A DNA stretch of 64,000 bases from Leptobrachium leishanense (GCA_009667805.1 CM019063.1:82053877-82117876); one strand, 5' to 3'. Counted from the stretch's first letter, positions 12,510-25,114 are shown. Numbers and translations: made by a program. The notes: a model not told the origin generated them from the letters alone.

Positions 12510-13681
12510 GTGTCGCGCTCTAACTCCCGACACACACGCTCTGCGTCTGAGGAAAACTCCCATAAGCCCTCCACTGCTGGAGATGGAGCATCGGGAGCCT
12601 CTTCTACCTCCTCCCGCAGGAAATCCAGCGGTAAGACAGCGTCCTGCTTTGTGGCCCTGGAATCCTCCCTACGCTCCTCCATTGCCTGTCTGCTGCAGTG
12701 GCTGATATGGGGGCCTCTTTCAGACAGTCTATGGCAGACGAGGTGTCTGCTGTCCACGCACTCCCTCCAAACGAAATTGATTCTCCCAAAAAGGCTACAA
12801 GCCATGTGCCCCTCACCCCATTTCCCACTGGCAAAGAGAAATTTATTATAATTGATGATGCAGACCCTGCAAATACTGGCGCTATAAGAGGGGCTGGCAA
12901 CCCCGCAGCACTGCCTTCAGAGCAGCGGGCATAGCTCCCACAAGAGAGCCCCTGACCGCAGGGACGAGCAAGCGGTTCATGAGAGACGGCCCAAATACCG
13001 GTGCCCGCTCCCCAAAAAGGCCACCTCAGGTCGTACAGACTCTGACAGTGGGGAGGGTGAGGGGGATGACCCCATTGAGATCCATGCGCTTGACAATGAC
13101 TCTGATCTCCTTGATATAGATCCTTTTGATTTACCCCCGCCACAGACGGGTGAAACGATTTACGACCCTATGGGCAACCCGTTATTCAACCCTAAAGAGA
13201 TATCTCACCCAAATTCTACGGCCTGGCAACCCCAAATGGTGAGATGGGTGGACGCATTCATGCGCTGTCCAATGGACAAGACTACCCGCTCCAATATCGG
13301 GGCTGAATGCCCCAGACCCACCACCTCTGGCAAAACCTGCCAAACCCCCGAGGTGAATGCTGAATTTTTAGACTTTATTGCGGAGAAAAGGTTGGTCGCC
13401 TAAAAAGTGCTCGACACTGCGGACCCCTGGTGCGGGTCTTCGATATGGTGGAAGGGGCTACATTGACAAATACTCCCCTTGATCACTCCGAGATTGGTGG
13501 CTGGCTACAGAGGGCACTCTCCCTCCTTGGAAATGCCAACTCAGCTTTGGCCGCGGAACGCAGAAAAACTATTCTGCTTAAGATGAACCCTAAATTGACA
13601 AATATGGCGAAAACTGACCTGGGGACCCAGGCTCAGGGCGAACTCTTTGGAGAAAGATTTGTAAAACACTTGAATACATAA
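12510..13681 (+). pseudogene. DIRS gag-like ORF1, frame-broken
   Basis: The reading starts at a methionine at 12510 with a serine/arginine-rich N-terminus (MSRSNSRHTRSASEENSHKP). It shifts to another frame by 12698 (MADMGASFRQSMADEVSAVH), then continues in pieces at 13170-13403 and 13430-13681 separated by stops. The pieces keep the order expected for a DIRS ORF1, but I recognise no enzyme domain. ORF1 proteins of DIRS elements are thought to act like Gag, packaging the element RNA. The breaks mean no full product is made. Confidence 0.7.
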
Positions 13682-15430
13682 GTGGTGGCCTTCTCTGATC
13701 TAAAGATGGTTGAGACCGACATTGCCAGAGTGTTCCCGACGGGTCTCTCACAGGGCTGGCAGAGGAAGGGGGGGGGGGTCGCTCTGCCGGCCGTGCTGGG
13801 TACCCCTGTTACTCTGGCCCCGCATTCACAGAAAGAGCTGCTGAAGCCGCTTCTGGACCGCACTTCTTCCCTTCCCGAGCCAGACCATGGCGCTCCAGAG
13901 GTTACTCCGCTGCCAACGGTGCTCCCGCCTACAGACGGTGTACAGGTAAGACCATTTCAAATTATTTCCCCGTCCCGGTTACAAGTGGGGGGCTGTTTAG
14001 GTCATTTCCTGCCCCGATGGCACAGTCACAAACGACTCCTGGGTGCTAACCACCGTCGCAGGGTTCACCATCGATTTTATCACTGTGCCTATACTCCACT
14101 GTGCCTATTTTCCACTGGACCAAACACTTCTGATCCAGGAGGAAATTCGAGATCTCCTCCACAAAGGTGCAATAGAACCAGCGTTGCTGGCTCCACTAGC
14201 GTTCTGCAGCAACCTTTTTTTGGTGCCCAAAAAGTGCGGGGGTGTTCGCCCGGTTATCAACCTCCGCGAACTCAATCTATCGGTTGTATACCGCCATTTC
14301 AAAATGGAGGGCATACCTACACTTCAGCACGTACTCATGCAAAATGACGATGGTCAAACTAGACCTGAAAGACGCATACTTGTCGGTACCTGTCCACCAG
14401 TCCCATCGCGACTTCCTTCAGTTCCGCTGGGATGACAATCTCTGGCGTTTCACGTGTCTACCATTCGGTCTTTCATCAGCTCCGTGGTGTTTCACGAAAC
14501 CGGTGGTTGCCTCTCTCCGCTCAAGGGGCGTTCACTTGATAATCTACCTAGACGATGTCCTCCTGATGTCTCAGTCAGTGACCACCCTAATGGATCATCT
14601 TCGATGGACGGTGGAATTGTTCCAAGACTTGGGCTTCCTGATCAACGAAGACAAGTCTCTCCTGACTCCCACGCACAGGATCGAGTTTCTGGGCCCGTTA
14701 GTGGATTCTCGCTCCCTGCTCCTGTACCTCCCAGACTCGAAGAGGACGACCGTTCAGAAAGGGAATTCTCCACCGCTCGTCCACTACACTACGATCCCTG
14801 GCCCGGGTGAACGAGCCCTCCAACAATTGAAGGCCCATTCTCTCCGGGCGGGCCTGGATTATCCAGACGTGGTTGTCCTTCCCGAATCGTCCCGTCTGGA
14901 TCTGGCTTGGTGGCTACACCACATGGCAAAGTGGAACGGTAGAGCGATTTCGGCCCCACACCTGGAGGTGAGCATGGACTCGGATGGGAGGCCCACTGCG
15001 AAGGTCTCGAGACGGGAGGTGGTTGGTCCTCCCAAGAAGCCACTCTTCACATCAACTCCCTGGAGCTACTGGCGGGCCTCTTCGCAGTCCGTTGCTTCAC
15101 CAGGGATTCCGCTCATCGGCACATTCTCCTCAGTATGGACAACTTCCCGACGGTCAGATACATCAACGCCATGGGGGGTCCCAGGTCGGAATCTCTCACT
15201 CTCATGGCCTCCTGGTTCTGGGATTTCTGCCTTCAACAAGGCATATGGGTTCAAGCCCAATTCATCCCAGGTCTGACAACACACGAGCGGATTGGAATTC
15301 CCGACATCTGTTCGATTCAGGGGACTGGCTTCCATCGTCCGTGTTTTCCAGGATTGTTTCACTCTGGGGTCCTCTGGGCTGGGATCTCTTTGCGTCCCGT
15401 CTGAACACCCACCTTCCAGACTTCTGAAGT
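13682..15430 (+). pseudogene. DIRS reverse transcriptase / RNase H, frame-broken
   Basis: Reverse transcriptase motifs are spread over three frames. EEIRDLLHKGAIEPAL and FLVPKKCGGVRPVINLREL lie at 14130-14270. Then VKLDLKDAYLSVPVHQSHRD supplies the first aspartate at about 14354. LPFGLSSAPWCF follows at about 14461. The catalytic YLDDVLL is at 14545-14565. Downstream, RNase H-like sequence (HINSLELLAGL, MDNFPTVRYINAMGG) lies at 15045-15180 in other frames. The domain order is that of DIRS pol. At least three frame changes are needed to read it, so it is inactive. Confidence 0.88.
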
Positions 15431-16648
15431 TGGCGGCCGGATCCGGATGCTCGGGCAACGGACGCCTTCCTGCAGGACTGGTCGACGGCTCGTCACTACG
15501 CTTTCCCGCCGTTTGCGATGATTACCAACGTGGTAGCTCACGTCAGAGCTCAGATGGCGACGATCGTCCTCGTGACCCCTCACTGGCTGAGTCAACCGTG
15601 GTTCCCATCACTCCTGGAACTGGCGGCGGACATACCCCACCTTCTGCCTCGGTCCCCAGACCTTCTACTAGACCTGAGGGACGTTCCTCAGCCCCTTCTA
15701 CTGGACGACAGCTTGGACCTCCTGGCGTGGCTGATTTCTACTTCGCCTGGCAGTGCCAATCGCTTTCACGTGACACTGAATTGCTCCTGTTACAAGCCTG
15801 GGTCCAGGGCACGAGGGGGGAGTACCGGTCAGCATGGTCCGGATGGGCTTCTTGGGGTTTAGGACGGCACCAGGATCCCTTTTCGGCCCCTATAGTTTTT
15901 GTGCTGGATTTTCTATCCTCTCAATTTCACTCTGGTAAGGCGTTTCGTACTCTTAATGTTAACCGCTCGGCGATTGCTTCGGGTCACGTGGGTTTCGCTG
16001 GCACCTCACTGGGCCAACATTCTCTGGTTTGTCGCTTGTTACGTGGGGCTCGTTATGCGAGGCCACCTATGCCCCGTTACTCCACAACTTGGGACGTTTC
16101 TGTGGTCCTCCGTTTTCTGCAGGCTTGGCCTCTTAACAAGGACCTTTCCCTTCGACAATTATCTGCGAAGTTGGTGCTCATTCTGTACCTGTTTTCCTGC
16201 AAACGGGTTGGGGATGTTCGCGCCTTAGACTTCCCTGCACGATGGGGTTTATTTTGATGTCTCTCCACGCACCAAAACTTCCATTAAGTCGGCTTTTTTC
16301 CCCGATCACCCTTTGTTATGCCCGGTAGAGTGTCTCCGCGAGTACGAGGCTCGTTCCTCCCCCTTTCGCTCTGGTTCGGTGTCTCCCCTATTTTTGTCCT
16401 TACGCGCTCCTCATGCCCTAGTGTCCTCCGTGACGTTGGCCCGCTGGTTGCTTTATTTGGCGGGCATAGACATTTTTCGTTTCAGGGCTCATTCTGTTAG
16501 GGGTGCTATGGCCTCCTCGGCTGTTGCGGCTGGCGGCCGTTTGGAAGACATCATGAAATCGACCGATTGGTCTAGGGAATCTACGGCCCGGATTTTCTAT
16601 CTGCGTGATGTCCCCCATTGGACGGCTTCGGTAGTTAACCAGCTTTGA
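15292..16648 (+). pseudogene. DIRS tyrosine recombinase (YR), frame-broken
   Basis: The N-terminal part (15890-16257) reads LDFLSSQFHSGKAFRTLNVN and ends with SCKRVGDVRALDF, which holds the first catalytic arginine. After a frame break the C-terminal part (16313-16648) supplies FRAHSVRGAMASSAVAAGG, the H-x-x-R box, and STARIFYLRDV with the nucleophilic tyrosine. This recombinase inserts the circular DNA copy and replaces the integrase of LTR elements, so DIRS insertions lack target duplications. The segment at 15370-15780 upstream (LFASRLNTHLPDF, then a run containing TIVLVTPHWLSQPW) matches the region between RNase H and YR in vertebrate DIRS elements. Confidence 0.88.
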
Positions 16649-16652
16649 ACTA

Positions 16653-16748
16653 GCAAATGTGAGCCTCCGAGTCCTGTGTTGAAATTATAAAAACTTTTCC
16701 TATTTCATGAAAGTTTTGATTTTAATAAGGACTCGGAGGCGAGCATTT
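16653..16748. repeat. DIRS internal complementary region
   Basis: The first half (GCAAATGTGAGCCTCCGAGT...) is the reverse complement of the outer left terminal repeat. The second half (TTAATAAGGACTCGGAGGCG) is the reverse complement of the outer right terminal repeat. The junction lies near GAAATT/ATAAAA. It lies 5 bp after the recombinase stop. In DIRS elements this region templates completion of the terminal repeats and circle formation. Confidence 0.9.
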
Positions 16749-17085
16749 CCCTCCCTGTTCCCACCCTATCTTTGTTCATTGTTGTACTGTCATTATATAA
16801 AACCTGTTGGTGGTCGTGCCTATTTTCTATGCCTGCGCCACTGTACATGCGCCAGTCGTGGCTTTGTCATTGTGAGTTGCGTTACTTCTCCCACGTCCTG
16901 GTCCTCTTTCCCGTGCCGGATGTTTGCAGCCAGTTACGGCTCCGTGATTAATTCTCTCTCGTGTTTGTGTTTTCTTTCAGCCTATTGAAGGATTTCTGTC
17001 TTTTGGCTGATGGCTCTTGTTCCTTGTTTGTCCGGTCTTCCAGTTAATCCGGACCTGGTTCCTGTTTCTGATCTGTTTGTTTAAC

Positions 17086-17309
17086 GCAAGAAAGAGGGCG
17101 GGCTGTCCTCACGGAGGGGCTATATCACATGGGACAGTAGGGTGGGACTGTATGGTGTATGCTCACTGTTGTGGGGGGTTTCTAGAATTGTTAACCTATT
17201 CATTGCTGCTGAGAGTATAGAATAAAAGAAAGAAGCAAATGCTCGCCTCCGAGTCCTTATTAAAATCAAAAATTAACTTTCCATCATGAAATGGGAAAAT
17301 TTTATAATT
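17086..17309. repeat. DIRS right inverted terminal repeat
   Basis: It runs from GCAAGAAAGAGGGCGGGC to TTTTATAATT. It includes CACATGGGACAGTAGGGTGG and CTCGCCTCCGAGTCCTTATT, the inverse of the left repeat and of the internal complementary region. Confidence 0.88.
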
Positions 17310-17642
17310 AACGCTTCCTATACTTTGAGTAGGAAGATAGGAAGTGCTAATTTGGAGGCATCTGGAGAATAATAAGCAATGCCAATGTCATTTGTTATTT
17401 TGACTCTTCATCCCACTTCAAAGAAGACCGCCTAATCCGCTCCCTCCTCTTACTGCAAACAGAAAGATACTGAGAACAAATAGGTCTCAAATGCACTGCC
17501 GAAACAAGTTAACTCTGCCGATACTTGGACAGATGGTCAGCCATTTAACAAATCCAGATTCCTTGATTTTTGTAGAAGTAAAATTCAAGGGTAACCTTAA
17601 ACGAAGAGAAAAAAAAATCATCCAGTCCCAATACCTGTGCAG

Positions 17643-18205
17643 TCATACCAGCATTGAATACATAAATACAGAAAAAATGGCGTCGCGCCCATACTCTCCG
17701 GAGCGGCAGCAACTGCCAGGAGTAACAGCCCAGTCAATGTATAAAACATAACAAGGAAAAAAGGTGTCATCTGCGCTCGTTTCTATGTGTTCCATGTATA
17801 ACAAAACTGAGGTTTTTGTTTGTTTCAATGGCCATTGCAACGTAAGCTCACTCGCCACTTCACGGCACCTCTTCACAGAGTGAGTACCTAACAAATGTAA
17901 CCAAAAGGCCGCTCTACTGAGCAGCTCCAAGCCCCTCAGTAGAGCGGCCTTTTGGTTACAATTGTTAGGTACTCACTCTGTAAAGAGGTGCCGTGAAGTG
18001 GCGAGTGAGCTTACGTTGCAATGGCCATTGAAACAAACAAAAACCTCAGTTTTGTTATACATGGAACACATAGAAACGAGCGCAGATGACACCTTTTTTC
18101 CTTGTTATGTTTTATACATTGACTGGGCTGTTACTCCTGGCAGTTGCTGCCGCTCCGGTGAGTATGGGCGCGACGCCATTTTTTCTGTATTTATGTATAT
18201 CATGC
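17643..18205. repeat. Foldback repeat, about 285-bp arms
   Basis: The arms 17655-17928 and 17938-18205 are near-perfect inverted copies. Outer arm ends carry AAAAAATGGCGTCGCGCCCA, and inner ends carry GGCCGCTCTACTGAGCAGCT-like sequence. A related but not identical copy lies at 58098-58563. Apparent open frames on both strands are products of the symmetry. Confidence 0.9.
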
Positions 18206-18550
18206 TTGTAACACCAGTCCGTCGTTCTGCAGCTGTTCCTCTTTCCATGTTTTTGTTTTTAATCCCAAATGGGAAGGGTTTGGTGCGTGTATAAATAAAA
18301 CCCACCATATCTTTGCCTCTCCTTGGCTAAAAAGCAGCAGGAGGGGCTTGGAGCTGCTCAGTAGAGCGGCCTTTTGGTTACAATTGTTAGGTACTCACTC
18401 TGTAAAGAGGCGCCGTGAAGTGGCGAGTGAGCTTACGTTGCAATGGCCATTGAAAAACAAAAACCTCAGTTTTGTTGTACATGGAACACATAGAAACAAG
18501 CGCAGATGACACCTTTTTTCCTTGTTATGTTTTATACCAGCATTGAATGC
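18206..18550 (+). repeat. Partial extra copy of the same foldback family
   Basis: After a unique-looking stretch (18216-18345, shared in inverse with 58300-58430) the arm sequence restarts at 18346 with GGAGCTGCTCAGTAGAGCGG. It runs to CTTGTTATGTTTTATACCAG near 18540. It is a direct-orientation repeat of 17935-18120. Confidence 0.85.
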
Positions 18551-19115
18551 AGGTGGTCAGACATTACCAGAATGTAATTCTTTAACAAAAAGGCCATAAA
18601 AGTATAGAAAATATTATTTTTCCAGGACCAAGACCTCATTAAACCAAGCCAAGAGGCGATCAACAAACCAGGATCATTTACACTAAAATGAAATATGAAT
18701 ACTAATTACTTATTATATAAGTAGAGCTGGCATTGTGCTTTAATTGAACTTTTCATGAAATATCCATGTCTGTCCTGGCAAGTCATGGACTTTATATCAG
18801 ATCATAAACCCAGAAAGGAGATTTTATTCTCATAATTCATACAGCGCATCTTTCCCTGGAATTTTACTTATAAAATCAGGCTAGGTCTCCATGATTTGTC
18901 CACACAGGGTGCTACAGGTATAACATAAGCCAGGAAGAGTCAGCCTTAGAACCCTCAGTCAGATTTAAAGCAGTTGCAGCATTGTGGGACATTTAGTTCC
19001 GAAACATCTTGGGTGCCAAGGATCACGGTCACTCGCCTAACCTATGTGCTAAATGGCACTTTAGGAAAGTTGTCCAATCTCTTTATAGACAAACTAGCTA
19101 TAAACCAAAACTTAC

Positions 19116-19182
19116 CGGTGATGTTCTGCAGGAAGATGAGGGGGATATTTCTTTGACAACACAGCTGGATAAAGTGTGCCCC
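19116..19182 (-). CDS. MCCC2: MCCC2 exon, about human residues 384-406
   Basis: This 67-bp exon has acceptor tttccAG and donor GTAAGTT. It starts in phase 0 and ends with one base of a glycine codon. It encodes [20 protein letters not shown] then IT. HF-QLC-QR-IPL-FLQNITG is a core beta strand of the C-terminal carboxyltransferase domain. Confidence 0.96.
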
Positions 19183-19621
19183 CTGGAAACACAACACAGG
19201 AAGCGTGAAATAACATCTACGCATAACATAAGTGAAAGGAAAAGAATGGAGTTAAAGAAACAGAAGACACATGGGAGTAGAGCATTAATACATGTTTATT
19301 TCAGGACACGGCAAATTACTGCACCTTTTATTTCCTGCATCTCTGGCCCAGAGGAAAAAAGAAAGGGCTGTAATAGCCTCTTCCTCCCCTACTGCATATG
19401 GCAATCCATGACATCACTGCACACATTTTTTATGCAATTGTGAACATGTGCAGGGAAAACAAATGTACCATTAGTTTTTTCTTTCTTCAAAAGGCTCAAA
19501 ACCTATTTGCCAATATCTACAACTTGCAACTTTGAAAATCACGTCACTTCCCTGTGCTGTGCACAAAGATGGGGAGGAGGAGGAAGCACATTTTGGGGAT
19601 ATATGTTGTGGGATTTACTAT

Positions 19622-20465
19622 CAGGGTTATTCAAAGCGCTCCGAATTGCTGGCGAAAGGCAACCAAACGCTGAAATTCAGCGTTCGGTTACCCTTCCTGG
19701 CCATTCGGCTATTCAGAGAGCAGGCAGTTCGCCAAATGTTGACGAATTGCCTGCATATACAGTGCCTGTTCGAGGGCAGTGAAATCCCCATAGAGAAGCA
19801 ATGCTTCCTCTATTCAGAGAACAAAAACCAGCAGTGAAATGTTGCCAAATTGCCCTGCTGTTCGGTGGTTTCATTCGTCAGGTCTATTCAGGCGAATCCC
19901 ATAGGCTTCAATGTTAAAAATATTCCCATTTTAATTCAATATCTAATAAACCGTTCATTATAATATTCTGCAGTAGAAAGTCTATTTATAGATTTTGTAG
20001 GATCTTTTAGGCATTTTTCGTTTTTTTCTGTAACAACCCTTTTTATTATCATTCATTGGATCTTATATGTAAATTTCAGACATTTTCGTTCTGTAGTTTC
20101 GTTGCAAACAGCGTTTCACTTTTCAAACATTCAAGCGAACCGTTTTTTTTTCTTCACTCAATTCGTCTGCGGTGCTGGGTTTCTCCGACGGCTGCTCTGC
20201 GCTGTGATCGGCAGCTGCTCGGGTTTCTCCGGCGTGTTCGGTGGGGTTAATCCAGAGGTTTTTGTGGGTTTCGGTGTGCATTCACCGGGTTTTGCGGCGA
20301 GTTTTGTCGTGTTTGCGGCGGCTTTTCCCTGCACTACGACGGTCCTGTGGTGCTTGCTGAATACAACGCAGGGTCGACGAAATGGGATCGCCAAATCGCA
20401 CTGAATTGAAGAGAACGAAAAGTCACTGAATGTGCGGTGACTTTGATTCTCTTTGAATAACCCTG
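19622..20465. mobile_element. MITE with CAGGGTTATTCAAAG ends
   Basis: The left end reads CAGGGTTATTCAAAGCGCTC and the right end ATTCTCTTTGAATAACCCTG, so the terminal inverted repeat is at least 15 bp. TAT directly precedes and follows it, a possible 3-bp target duplication. A second long copy in the inverse internal order lies at 54789-55710. No transposase frame was found. Confidence 0.88.
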
Positions 20466-22710
20466 TATGTATAACCTATAATTATTACTTTGTTTATACG
20501 CTGTGTGAAGTTACACTATGTTGTACCTCCTCGTGGTGTACAGTTGCTTTAAGAAGGGACACTCTGGAACTGCTGACAGAGAACTCTATGGTCAGTGGCC
20601 ATCTGACTTCCTGTTATCTTGCTTGGGAGCTGAATAAAGCACAGCTCTATGAACAAGTCATAACCTGAGGCGCGTTCAATACCTCAGCCGCTGCAAGTGC
20701 TAAGTTAGCAACTTGCCATTGAACACCGTTCTGCCGCTCAGCACTCACAGCGACTCGAGGAGATGCTGCGAGTAGCTGAGTGTGACGTAGTAAAGATGGC
20801 CGCCGCCATGAAGCAAGTAACAATTCCATACGGCAATGTTAATTTTGAGGTTTTTGTTCACCAAAGCACAAAATATGTCTTTATTATTTACCCCTGCACA
20901 TAGACATATATTACAGCTCAATTATATTTTGTTTCAGAAGTAAACATAATGTTTATTCAATAAAAACTATAATTTGTGTTGTGTGCATACAAAACGGAAT
21001 TGTGCTGACTGCTTTTCTTTATCATATATACCTCAACTGTTGTCCGAGTCATACAAAAAACAATCTGAATCTTTCATTAACCCCTTAGTGACCGGGCGGT
21101 TTTACATAAATCCGTCCTTTAGTGACCGCTGCTGTTTTTACGTTACTGCGCTGTTAGTGTTTACGTCAAATTTTCCTCTTACTCGTTTATGTAACCCACA
21201 CATATTTTACACTGTTTTTCTCGTCATTAAATGGACTTTATAAAGATACCATTTTTTTCATCATTTCATATAATTTACTATAAAAAAAGTGAAATATTAC
21301 AAAAAAAATTGAAAAAAAAACCACTTTTTCGAACTTTGACCCCCAAAATTTCTTATGTATCAAAACCGTCAAAAAAATTTAATTCCTTAGTAGTTTCTAA
21401 ATTTAGTTCTGAGTTTAGCAATACCCAATGTTTACATATTCCTCGCTTTTTTCCTTATTTTATGCAACAATAAGTGCAAGTAGCACTTTGCCATTTCCAA
21501 AGAGTTCATTTTCAAAACTAGTGATAGTGACATTGTAACACTGATATCTGTCACTAATTCCTGAATAACCCTCCACATATACATATTTTTTTAAAGTACA
21601 CAAATCAAGGTATTAAACTTGGGGTATTTTGACTCTTTCCATGCAAACCATTTTACCACAAATCTATGCCAAAGTTTGAGAAAAAAAAATGTTTTGGTGA
21701 TTTTTTTTTTTCCAACGCAATTTAAGAATACATGTACTGTGAACTTTAAGGTTTACTGCCAAAAAACACCCCAAAATATGTTCAGCAACATCTTCTGAGT
21801 AAATTGATACCACCCATGTATAGGTATGTCGGGTCATTTGGGGGCTAATAGGCCTTATTTGGGGGGTGCGCATTTCAGTTTTCCAACTTGGAATTTTCAC
21901 ATTTCGTCATCATGCACCCATGTCATATTTGGGAAATTTTTGAAGCCGGCCAAAGTAATTTACCCCCATCAAACCATATATTTTTAGAATGAAGCACCCT
22001 AGGGTGTGCCCTAAGAGTTGTATTTTAACACTTTCCATGCACTAGCTCTATGTCAAACTTTCAGGTAGTCACTTTTTGTGTTATTTTTTCACACACATTG
22101 TACTTTAGGCATGAATTGTCAAATCCAGTTATGGGTTACTGCCAAAAAACACCCCAAAATATGTTCAACATCTTCTGAGTAAAGTGATACCACCCATATA
22201 TAGATTTGTTCTGTTGTTTTTGGGGTGCTACGCCAATCTTTTGACATGTGCTTGTCAATTTTCTAATTTGACATACAGTATCTTCTTTGCTTATCTTCTT
22301 TTTAGGGGCCTTTTTACATACCAAATATATGCACGTTCATAAAATTGGGGTAAGCTAACACCCCAAAGTATTGTAAATGGAGTGTTTTTATGCCATGGAT
22401 GCAACCGTTTGCTCCAAACAAATTGGATACTGTTTGGTGGTCATTTTTAATTTTCACACCCACATCAGTTTTGGACTGTGATTTAGGAGACACTGTTGTT
22501 TGTTACTGCATGAAAACTCTCCAGGTTGTTTTCTGCAAGGTCTCCTGAGTACACCCATGCCCCCCATGCATAGGTGTGCCAAGATTTTGGCAAAATACAG
22601 CACCAATTGTAGAACATAAAAATGTAGGAATAAAATGTAAAAGTCTGGTGCAGTAAAAGAAAAATAAACTAAACTGAACTAACTAGAGTGTAAGAAGAAA
22701 ATAGAAAGGG

Positions 22711-22741
<31 letters not shown>

Positions 22742-22745
22742 CAGA

Positions 22746-24453
22746 TCACGCACAGTGTGATATATCTTGAAACAGTCCCCAAGACACAGGGTTGTCCCCG
22801 GGTTGTCCAGGGCATTCTGGGCAGTAAAAGATTGTGTCTCTCCTCTGCCCCCTCTTGAAACACACCCTGCATCTTTTTTGGGGTTTCTGTTTGCCCTCAG
22901 TAGGGGGGATTTTATAAATAAAATGTGTAGCCCCAACTCTGTCCCCCATCACCGCCCGGGAAGCATGTGCATCCTGGTACAAAAACCCCGAAATGACCTG
23001 GAGCTGAAACTGTAAAAAGGACAGCGTCACTCCGGGGTTTGCCTTTTTGCAGAGCAAAAAGGCATTGTGGGTTGCAATTTGCATCAGGTAAATTGCAACC
23101 TTTTTGTACCAGGCCCTTGACTTCCGCATAATCTGGTAGGGCTGGAGCAGCTGATCTTCCAGATCAACCCCACCCATATGCCGGTTATAGGCTTTGATGC
23201 ACACTGGCATCCTGATGCGCTCAGCTCTGCCACGTACAGAGACCTCCACAGACCTCTCCGTGTGGATGGTGGATAGAAGGTATACATCCTTCTTGTCTCT
23301 GTACTTGACTGCCAACAGCTCCTCTTGGCGCAGAGCTGAGGTCTCCCCCCCCTTTTTAGCCGGGTGCGGACAAGCTGTGCTGGGAAACCTACGCTGTTCT
23401 TGCGAACAGTACCGCATGCTGCTGTATCAAAACAATACAGCAGCTTGAACAAAGGGACACTCGTATAAAAATTATCAACATACAAGTGGTACCCTTTGTT
23501 CATCAGGGGAAAAAGTAGGTCCCACACAATCTTGCCACTGGTTCCCATGTGTTCTGGGCAACCTGGAGGGTCAAGGCTACTATCCTTTCCCTCGTACACC
23601 AGGAAGGCCTGAGTATACCCACTCTCGCTGTCACAGAGCTTATACACCATCACTCCATACCTGGAGCGTTTGGAAGGAATATACTGCTTGAATCCCAGCC
23701 TTCCCTTGTATTTCATTAGGGATTCATCCACGCAGATATTCCTTCCAGGTGTATAAGCCTCTGCAAACCTGGCGGCGAAGTGGGTAATCAGGGGGCGGAT
23801 TTTATACAGCCTGTCAAACTGGGGATGCTCTCTAGGAGGGCACAGGCTGTTGTCACTGAAGTGCATGAAACGCAAAATGTTTTCATACCTTCTACGTGAC
23901 ATTGATTGGGGGTAAATGGGGGTAGAGCAGATGGGGCTACTGCTCCAGTAGGAGCGAATTGAGGGCTTCTTTATGATGCCCATCAGCATAGTAAGTGCCC
24001 AGAATTTCAGGCACATCTAGCGGGGTCCATTGCTGCCTTGCCAAGTAGGAGTCTGGCTTCGCAGCACAATGCTGATGGGCATACAGATTTGATTGGGCCA
24101 CGATGTGGCCCAACAAATCATCCCCCATAAACACCTGCAAAAACTGTGTGGCGGTAAATCCTGCAACATCAATATTGATGCCAGGATTTGCCGTGAAAGG
24201 AGGGATATCTGGCCTCTGGCGATGAGGCACTACCCACTCCTCAGCTGGAGCTGTGCGTCTCCTGCTGGCAGGTGGTGGCCCAGGATCTGCATCAGAAACA
24301 TCACTAGATACATCAGCCAGCGTAGAGAATGTATCTAGCGACGTCTGAGCAGTTAGCGGGGTCAAAATCAGGGTCTGAGTCTGACGCAGATGCCTCAGAC
24401 TCTGACGCCAGGATGGCATATGCCTCCTCGGCGCTGTACACCCTCTCAGACAT
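22746..24453 (-). pseudogene. piggyBac transposase (PGBD-like), frameshifted
   Basis: Transposase that cuts and pastes the element at TTAA. The likely start is the methionine at 24453 (MSERVYSAEEAYAILASE), with an acidic N-terminus. The reading then continues in another frame at 24419-23937, a third at 24016-23084, and a fourth at 23417-22746, so at least three frameshifts are present. All three catalytic aspartates of the DDD core are still visible: NICVDESLMKYKGR, HLYVDNFYTSVPL and NRHMGGVDLEDQL. The C-terminal cysteine-rich finger (CRVCFKRGQ, FYCPECPGQ) is also kept. The element is therefore recently decayed or could be driven only in trans. Confidence 0.9.
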
Positions 24454-25114
24454 TATATATAATAGATTATAAAATTTTATAATTATTATATATATAAGCG
24501 GATTGTTGGGTTTCACAAGAAAATACAAATAAACACCTAAATCTCTCTAAATCCCTCTAAACCTGCCTCAATTTTTCTAATCTCACTAAATCTACCTAAA
24601 ATCTCTAACCTGTCAAATCTGATCTCTCTCTCTCGCTCACCAAAACACAAATGAGGAGAGGGAGGGAGAATCACAGAGGTCAGAGCCAATATTTACAAAA
24701 TATTGACCTGACCTGACAAATTAGAAATTTTATTTAGATTTTTTCTTACTTCTGATTGGATGTTGCTAGCCTGCCTCTCTGATGAGGCAGGCTAGGAACA
24801 TCCCACACAGCCCCAAGATGACCCTGCCCTTAGAAGGGCAGCGCCATCTTGGCTGTCACTTTTATTTTATTTTATTCATTTTTATTTTTTTTACACTTTT
24901 TTAGTCTGATGGGTGCCTTGATCCCTCGAGGCACCCAGCAGAGCACCTGATCACTTATGTGATCTTTTTTGTACTGAGTGCCACGATACCTCGTGGCACT
25001 CAGTACTTCCTGCCGCTACCGGAAGTGATCGCTCGGGGGGAGCGATCACAGACGGACCGGCGGCAGGTAACCCTATTGCAAGGATGCCTCGTCGAGGCAT
25101 CCCTGCAATATACT

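Larger units (their letters stand above)
11901..17309 (+). mobile_element. DIRS-type retrotransposon, complete structure, decayed genes
   Basis: Inverted terminal repeats (11901-12080 and 17086-17309) bracket gag-like, reverse transcriptase/RNase H and tyrosine recombinase coding regions. An internal complementary region at 16653-16748 matches the outer ends of both terminal repeats, which is the DIRS hallmark. There is no LTR and no integrase. It lies antisense to MCCC2, inside one intron. Several frame changes make it non-autonomous today. Confidence 0.93.
10543..19115 (-). other. MCCC2: MCCC2 intron, 8.6 kb
   Basis: This holds the foldback at 11003-11622, the DIRS element at 11901-17309 and the foldback pair at 17643-18550, annotated separately. 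An (AT)n microsatellite lies at 11781-11805. No further gene or repeat was recognised in 10543-11000, 17310-17640 or 18551-19115. Confidence 0.7.

Noticed and set aside
12275..13143. Antisense open frames of 176 and 179 codons across the DIRS gag region
   Set aside because: Shadows of a GC-rich coding strand. No motif was recognised.
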